From Acidimicrobiaceae bacterium (lineage in GTDB: Bacteria; Actinomycetota; Acidimicrobiia; Acidimicrobiales; Bog-793), in NCBI GenBank assembly GCA_025463965.1, contig JAODBN010000141.1, positions 1 to 12,647 of the forward strand: a stretch of 12,647 nt of DNA, given 5' to 3'. The notes under the pieces are model-generated. The model was not told where the DNA came from and did no database searches. It was given only the letters and a program-made list of their open reading frames with translations. Position numbers and translations under genes: made by a program. Position 1 is the stretch's first letter. Each line of letters starts with the position of its first letter. Positions 8,816-12,647 of the stretch are shown one piece after another.

Positions 8816-10518
8816 TGAGCTGCTCCATTTCTGGCCGCGTACGTTCTGGCCGCGTCGGTCTTTGCCGCGATGGCCGCGGCCTCAGACAGGGGGGACCCGA
8901 AGGCGAACCGGAGACGGAACGCTTCGGAGGCGGCGGGATGGTCGGCGCGGAAGTGTCCTCCCCGGCTCTCCTGGCGGGCGAGCGCCGCTGCGACGAGCGC
9001 CCGTCCGACAAGCGCCAAGTCCCCGAGCTCAGCGACGGCGCGTGGGACCTCACCGTGGCCGACCCGAGCGGCGTCGGCGACCGCCCCGGCGATCGCCATC
9101 TCCGCGCCCGCCTTGGCCAAGCCAACCGGCTCGCGGACGACGCCGGCTCCGGCGCTCGCGGCCCGCTGGAGCCGGAACCGGGCGGCCGACACGTCATCGG
9201 GTCCCGCCCGCACGACGTCGGTGCCAGTGACCTCGTCGAGCGGGAGAAGGCGGACCGGCAAGGCACCGGCCGAGCGTTCCTCGAGGAGGGGGGCGAGCGC
9301 GCCGTCGGCGCGCGGGCCCACCCGGCCACCGGAGATGGCCTGGGCCGCCCTGCTGGCGAAGACGAGCCCCTCAAGGAGTGAGTTCGACGCCAGGCGGTTG
9401 GCCCCTTGGGCGCCGCTGCAGGCCACCTCGCCGACCGCCCACAGCCCCGGGAGGGCGCTCGCCCCGTCGAGGTCGGTGAGGATCCCGCCGGACAGGAAGT
9501 GGGCCGCCGGGGCGACCGGCAACAGGTCGCGGGCGGGGTCGAGGTCGAAGGCGGCGAGCGCTGCGCACAGCGCCGGGAAGCGCTCGGCGAAGGCGTCCAC
9601 GGGCCGGGCGTCCAAAAAGACGTGTGGGCTCCTCGCCGCGCGCATCTCGGCCTCCACCGCCCTGCTGACCACGTCACGAGGTGCCAGCTCGTCGACGAAG
9701 CGGTTCCCCTCCGGACCGAGCAGGAGGGCACCCTCCCCGCGGAGGGCCTCGCTCAGCAGCAAGCGAGGGGCGCCAGGCGGACCGGCGGCGAGCGCGGTCG
9801 GGTGGAACTGGACGAACTCGAGATCGGCGACCGGCACCCCAGCCCGCAGTGCCATGGCGATCCCGTCGCCGGTCGCACCGGTCGGGTTGGTGGTGACCGC
9901 GAAGAGCTGGCCCGCGCCGCCCGTCGCCAGCACCACCGCGCGCGCCTCGAAGCGCGTGGACCGACCGCCGATGTCGGCGACGACCCCGCGACAACGCCCT
10001 GCCTCGATCACGAGCTCGCGGGCGGCCGCCTGCTCGCGACAGTCGACCCCGGCCGGCCCGAGCGCCGCGACGAGCACCCGGGAGAGCTCAGCCCCGGTCG
10101 CCGCGCCTCCGGCGTGCAGCACGCGGGCGAAGCGGTGGCCGCCCTCGCGCGAGCGGGCGAGCGAGCCGTCCTCGGTGCGGTCGAGCACCGCCCCCAGTGC
10201 CAGCAGCCCCTCCACCGCCGCCGCCGCCTCCCTCACGAGCAGCTCGGTCGCCGCAGGGTCACTGTGACCGCCCCCGGCAGCCAGGGTGTCCTCAAGGTGG
10301 GCCGCCACGCTGTCCTCGGAGCCGCCGAGCACCGCTGCCACGCCGCCTTGGGCCCAGCGCGTGTTCGAGTCCTCGAGCCGGTCCTTGGTCAACAGCACGA
10401 CGCTCGCGCCTCGCTGGGCGAGGCCGATCGCGGCGACGCACCCGGCCACCCCACTTCCGACGATGACCACGTCGGTGGTCTCGACACACTCGCTGTCGAC
10501 GCCGCGCCCGTCGGTCAC
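8812..10518 (-). CDS. nadB: L-aspartate oxidase
   Basis: A flavoprotein oxidising L-aspartate to iminoaspartate, which NadA then condenses to quinolinate. The protein is 568 residues. Visible: FAD-binding VVIVGSGVAG (17-26), SNTRWAQGGVAA (51-62), EGGHRFARVLHAGGAATG (125-142), FVQFHPTAL (235-243), SEALRGEGA (256-264), PAAHF with H340, and GLWAVGEVACSGAQGANRLASNSLLEG (358-384, R375), all placed as in NadB rather than SdhA/FrdA. The end carries ESRGGHFRADHP, the Arg/His-rich C-terminal signature. The GTG at 10516-10518 overlaps the folK stop as GTGA and lies just before the FAD motif; longer frames run into folK. The upstream sequence GGGTGG is only a modest ribosome binding site, which fits coupling to folK. 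nadA is absent from the cluster. Confidence 0.96.
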   Translation of the reverse strand: MTDGRGVDSECVETTDVVIVGSGVAGCVAAIGLAQRGASVVLLTKDRLEDSNTRWAQGGVAAVLGGSEDSVAAHLEDTLAAGGGHSDPAATELLVREAAAAVEGLLALGAVLDRTEDGSLARSREGGHRFARVLHAGGAATGAELSRVLVAALGPAGVDCREQAAARELVIEAGRCRGVVADIGGRSTRFEARAVVLATGGAGQLFAVTTNPTGATGDGIAMALRAGVPVADLEFVQFHPTALAAGPPGAPRLLLSEALRGEGALLLGPEGNRFVDELAPRDVVSRAVEAEMRAARSPHVFLDARPVDAFAERFPALCAALAAFDLDPARDLLPVAPAAHFLSGGILTDLDGASALPGLWAVGEVACSGAQGANRLASNSLLEGLVFASRAAQAISGGRVGPRADGALAPLLEERSAGALPVRLLPLDEVTGTDVVRAGPDDVSAARFRLQRAASAGAGVVREPVGLAKAGAEMAIAGAVADAARVGHGEVPRAVAELGDLALVGRALVAAALARQESRGGHFRADHPAASEAFRLRFAFGSPLSEAAAIAAKTDAARTYAARNGAAQ

Positions 10519-11051
10519 GGCGCGGCCACCCGGACGATCTCCCCCACCCGCCGGAGCGCTGACTCGAGCGCCTCGGCCCCACCGAGCGCCTGTCGCCAGC
10601 CGGCCGGGACGAGATCGGGCGAACAGTCCTCGAGGGGGGCGAGCACGAAGGCCCGCTCGTAAAGGCGCGGGTGGGGCACCGACAGCTCGGGCAGGTCCAG
10701 CTCGAGCGGGCGCCAGGAGCCACCGTCCTCTTCGTCGAGGAGAAGGACGTCCACGTCGAGGGTGCGAGGGCCCCACCGCTCCTCGCGCACCCGACCGGCC
10801 GCCTGCTCGAGGCGGCCGGCGAGCTCCAGCACCTCAAGCGGCGAGCGTTCGACGACGAGGCGCACCACCGCGTTGAGGTAGGGCGGCTGGAGGGCCGGGC
10901 CGCCGACGGGCGCGCTCTCGTAGATCGGAGACACCACCAGATCGGCATCGAGCTCCCCGAGCGAGGACACCGCGCCGCCGAGGAGCGCCCAGCGGTCTCC
11001 GAGGTTCGAGCCCAGCCCGAGGTGCGCCCGGAGGCGCCCCCGCTCAGCCAC
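10515..11051 (-). CDS. folK: 2-amino-4-hydroxy-6-hydroxymethyldihydropteridine diphosphokinase (HPPK)
   Basis: It transfers diphosphate from ATP to 6-hydroxymethyl-dihydropterin, giving the substrate of FolP. The protein is 178 residues, typical for a single-domain HPPK. Seen: LGLGSNLGDR at 11-20, SPIYESAPVGG (41-51) with QPPYLNAV (55-62), and the signature RWGPRTLDVDVLLLD (92-106), where D99 and D101 are the expected Mg-binding aspartates, then PELSVPHPRLYERAFVLAPL (121-140). The start is GTG at 11049-11051, eight nt inside the end of folB; no strong ribosome binding site is present, so translation probably depends on ribosomes finishing folB. FolB makes the substrate of FolK, so the coupling matches the pathway. 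Confidence 0.96.
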   Translation of the reverse strand: MAERGRLRAHLGLGSNLGDRWALLGGAVSSLGELDADLVVSPIYESAPVGGPALQPPYLNAVVRLVVERSPLEVLELAGRLEQAAGRVREERWGPRTLDVDVLLLDEEDGGSWRPLELDLPELSVPHPRLYERAFVLAPLEDCSPDLVPAGWRQALGGAEALESALRRVGEIVRVAAP

Positions 11052-11424
11052 CGTCCGAGTCCCAGTCCCGTTGGCGGGTAAGTCGAACCCCGGCCGAGGC
11101 GAGGTCGACGGGAACCGGGGGGCGGAGCTTGCGGACGGTCACGGTCACGGCATTGACCCTCGGGTCCTCGAGCACCGCGGCGCCGACCGCGTCGGCGAGC
11201 GCCTCGAGCAGACGAAAGCTGCGGCCCTCGGCCACCTCGACGACCCGGTCTGCCATGGCGCCGTAGTCGACCGCCTGGGCGAGATCGTCTGCCCGCGCCG
11301 CGGGCCCGAGATCTGCCTCGACGTCGAGATCGATCTCGAACGGCTGGGCCCGCTCCCGCTCTTCGGCCAGCACGCCGTGCGTGCCGAGAACGCGCAGGCC
11401 CCGCAGCTCGATCCGGTCCTTCAA
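11044..11424 (-). CDS. folB: Dihydroneopterin aldolase, TTG start
   Basis: It cleaves 7,8-dihydroneopterin to 6-hydroxymethyl-dihydropterin and glycolaldehyde. The protein is 126 residues, normal length. Family features: IELRGLRVLGTHGVLAEER (5-23) with the conserved Glu pair E21/E22, FEIDLDV (29-35), VDYGAM (52-57, Y54), SFRLLEALAD (69-78, E74), and VRKLRPPVPVDLASAGV (97-113) with the catalytic Lys as K99. The TTG at 11422-11424 overlaps the preceding stop as TTGA. Upstream in-frame codons give no start and the next candidates would delete conserved sequence, so TTG is the only sensible choice. No close ribosome binding site is visible (GAGGG is about 15 nt away), implying reinitiation after the upstream gene. 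Its own end overlaps folK by 8 nt. Confidence 0.94.
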   Translation of the reverse strand: MKDRIELRGLRVLGTHGVLAEERERAQPFEIDLDVEADLGPAARADDLAQAVDYGAMADRVVEVAEGRSFRLLEALADAVGAAVLEDPRVNAVTVTVRKLRPPVPVDLASAGVRLTRQRDWDSDGG

Positions 11425-12242
11425 CTGCGCTCGGCGGCACCCTCGCCGCCGGTCGGGCTGTCGGACGCGGCGACGCTCTTTGCGCCCGCGTCGGAGGCCG
11501 TGCCGCCACCCTTGACGACGACCGGGGCAGGAGCCACCTCCGGCACGACCGGGGCACTCTTGGCCTTCGCGACCCGGCGGGCCTTGGCCGGGATGTCGCC
11601 CGGCTCCGCTGGCGCCGCGTCCGTCGGCGGCAGCGGGGCCTCGACGCTCGCCTTCTCGGCCACGAAGGCCTGCTCCGCGTCCTCCACGACGCTGGCCACC
11701 TGCGGGCCGCTCGCCGTGCCGGGCGGGAACGCCGTGCGCCGTGCTGGAGCGAGGGTCGCAGCGGAGGCGACGATGGCGCGTCCCGCTGAGCCCATCTGGC
11801 GCTTCAGCAGCTGTTCGACGACCGAGACCGCCTGGGGAGGCTCGGGCAGCACGCCGCTCCAGCACAAGAAGCCGGCGGCCACCCCAGCGAGGCGCTCGCC
11901 GAGCTCCTCGTGGTGCATCAGCAGCCGTTCGCCACCGCGCACCCAGTCGAGAAGCGCCGGATAGCAAGCAGCCAGGGCGGGCCGGACGTCTCCTTGGGCG
12001 GGAAGCGGGAAATGCGACGAGGGCAGGTCGAGCTCGTCGTAGGCGTGCAGGTTGTGATTGGAGGGGAGGAGCGAGACCACACGGGTGAACCCCTGCGCCC
12101 TCAACCACAAGATCTCCTCTTGGCGCCGGACCCTTCGGTGGTGCGGCGCGTAGCCGCCGGGCCGCTCGCTCAACGCGAGCTGGTCCTTCAGGATCCAGGC
12201 GAAGTTGCGCGGCACGATCCCCGCCGCCCATCTGCCTTTCAC
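11421..12242 (-). CDS. Dual-specificity-phosphatase-like protein, degenerate active site, disordered tail
   Basis: The exact function is not recognised. The 273-residue protein has two parts. Residues 1-160 resemble a dual-specificity/tyrosine phosphatase domain: an early tryptophan and VPRNFAWI, GFTRVVSLLPS (51-61), HFPLPAQGD (77-85) where the mobile acid loop would be, and GERLLMHHEELGERLAGVAAGFL (104-126) in the place of the P-loop. The family P-loop is HCx5R; here it reads H110-H111-x5-R117, so the nucleophile Cys is replaced by His, while the Arg remains. Residues 160-273 are Ala/Pro/Val-rich with a basic patch around 219-229 and are probably disordered. The GTG at 12240-12242 overlaps the folP stop as GTGA, with GGAGGG six nt upstream. 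It may be a pseudophosphatase or nucleotide/phosphate sensor for the folate operon, but this is inference from a degraded motif. Confidence 0.75.
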   Translation of the reverse strand: MKGRWAAGIVPRNFAWILKDQLALSERPGGYAPHHRRVRRQEEILWLRAQGFTRVVSLLPSNHNLHAYDELDLPSSHFPLPAQGDVRPALAACYPALLDWVRGGERLLMHHEELGERLAGVAAGFLCWSGVLPEPPQAVSVVEQLLKRQMGSAGRAIVASAATLAPARRTAFPPGTASGPQVASVVEDAEQAFVAEKASVEAPLPPTDAAPAEPGDIPAKARRVAKAKSAPVVPEVAPAPVVVKGGGTASDAGAKSVAASDSPTGGEGAAERS

Positions 12243-12647
12243 CGTGCGCCCTCCGAGACGAGCGACGCCTTGGCACGATCGGTCCGGGCACGGTCGCCGA
12301 CGAGACAGGCGGCCTGCACGCTCGCCCGCACGTCGTGGACGCGGATCACCCGTGCGCCACAGCTCATCGCCCACACCGCGGTGGCGAGGGAACCGGCGAG
12401 GCGGTCGTCAGGCGGAGCTGGGCTGCCGTCCGGACGCGGGGCCAGCCGACCGAGGAAGGTCTTGCGACTGGTCCCAACGAGCACCGGGGTCCCGGCGGCG
12501 ACGAGCGCCGGCAGGGCGCGAAGCAGCGCCAGATTGTGCTCGATGGTCTTGCCGAAGCCGATCCCCGGGTCGACGTAGACCTCCTCGACCCCGAGCGCGA
12601 CCGCATCTGCGGCCGCCCGGGCGAGGTAGGCGTGGACCTCTTCCACC
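12239..12647 (-). CDS. folP: Dihydropteroate synthase, 5' end beyond the window
   Basis: It condenses 6-hydroxymethyl-dihydropterin diphosphate with p-aminobenzoate; it is the sulfonamide target. Only the C-terminal half, about 135 residues, is visible of a usual 270-290. Seen: VYVDPGIGFGKTIEHNLALLRAL, including the conserved D-P-G-I-G-F-G-K-T, then VLVGTSRKTFLGRL with the Ser-Arg-Lys substrate loop, LAGSLATAVWA, and GARVIRVHDV, whose Arg-His pair holds the pterin diphosphate. The first complete codon in the window is GTG read as an internal Val, not a start. The stop overlaps the GTG of the phosphatase-like gene, making folP the most upstream visible gene of the operon. Confidence 0.96.
   Translation of the reverse strand, partial: VEEVHAYLARAAADAVALGVEEVYVDPGIGFGKTIEHNLALLRALPALVAAGTPVLVGTSRKTFLGRLAPRPDGSPAPPDDRLAGSLATAVWAMSCGARVIRVHDVRASVQAACLVGDRARTDRAKASLVSEGAR

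Noticed and set aside
7881..9731. Minus-strand open frame of 616 codons across nadC and nadB
   Set aside because: It is in a different frame from both genes, whose motifs are complete in their own frames.
8870..10267. Plus-strand open frame opposite nadB
   Set aside because: Ser/Ala/Arg-rich antisense shadow of a fully conserved nadB.
10519..10776. Upstream extension of the nadB frame
   Set aside because: It overlaps folK and is Arg/Pro-rich; NadB homology begins just after the GTG at 10516-10518.
11425..12291. Long upstream extension of the folB frame
   Set aside because: It covers the phosphatase-like gene out of frame, and dihydroneopterin aldolase homology starts only at the TTG.

Overview
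The window is high-GC, gene-dense chromosomal DNA of housekeeping type. Protein families point to Actinomycetota: the ClpC N-terminus reads MFERFTDRARR as in actinobacteria, and two genes carry TANNNT -10 elements directly in front of the start codon with no Shine-Dalgarno sequence, the leaderless pattern common in that phylum. The order radA / clpC / polyprenyl synthase / lysS-coaX-nadC-nadB-folK-folB-(unknown)-folP suggests an early-branching class such as Acidimicrobiia, but that placement is inference. No insertion sequence, prophage, tRNA, rRNA or CRISPR array was seen.

Layout. 1-1243 (-) is most of radA, with its 3' end off the window. 1244-1607 is non-coding and holds a 13-bp perfect hairpin that probably ends clpC, plus a palindrome just upstream of the radA promoter candidate. 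1608-4097 (-) is clpC with a TTG start. 4098-4372 is a divergent control region with nested inverted repeats. 4373-5368 (+) is a leaderless long-chain polyprenyl diphosphate synthase, closed by a hairpin terminator that overlaps its own stop codon. From 12647 down to 5383 runs one minus-strand operon of eight genes: folP (5' end off the window), a degenerate dual-specificity-phosphatase-like gene, folB, folK, nadB, nadC, coaX and lysS.

How the genes work together. folP, folB and folK are three tetrahydrofolate-synthesis steps. nadB and nadC are the first and last steps of de novo nicotinate mononucleotide synthesis, without nadA between them. coaX starts coenzyme A synthesis. lysS charges tRNA-Lys. 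Six of the seven junctions are stop/start overlaps (GTGA, TTGA or ATGA type, one of 8 nt), implying tight translational coupling. The exception is the 68-nt nadC-coaX gap, which contains an imperfect hairpin. clpC (protein quality control) and radA (recombination) are downstream on the same strand but separately controlled.

The most unusual item is the 273-residue protein between folP and folB. It looks like a phosphatase domain in which the catalytic HCx5R loop reads HHEELGER, so the nucleophilic Cys is His while the Arg is kept, followed by a long Ala/Pro-rich tail. It may be a pseudophosphatase locked into a folate operon. Other points worth a look are the acidic 63-residue LysRS tail, the RadA KHRFG variant, and the stacked symmetries around the clpC start.
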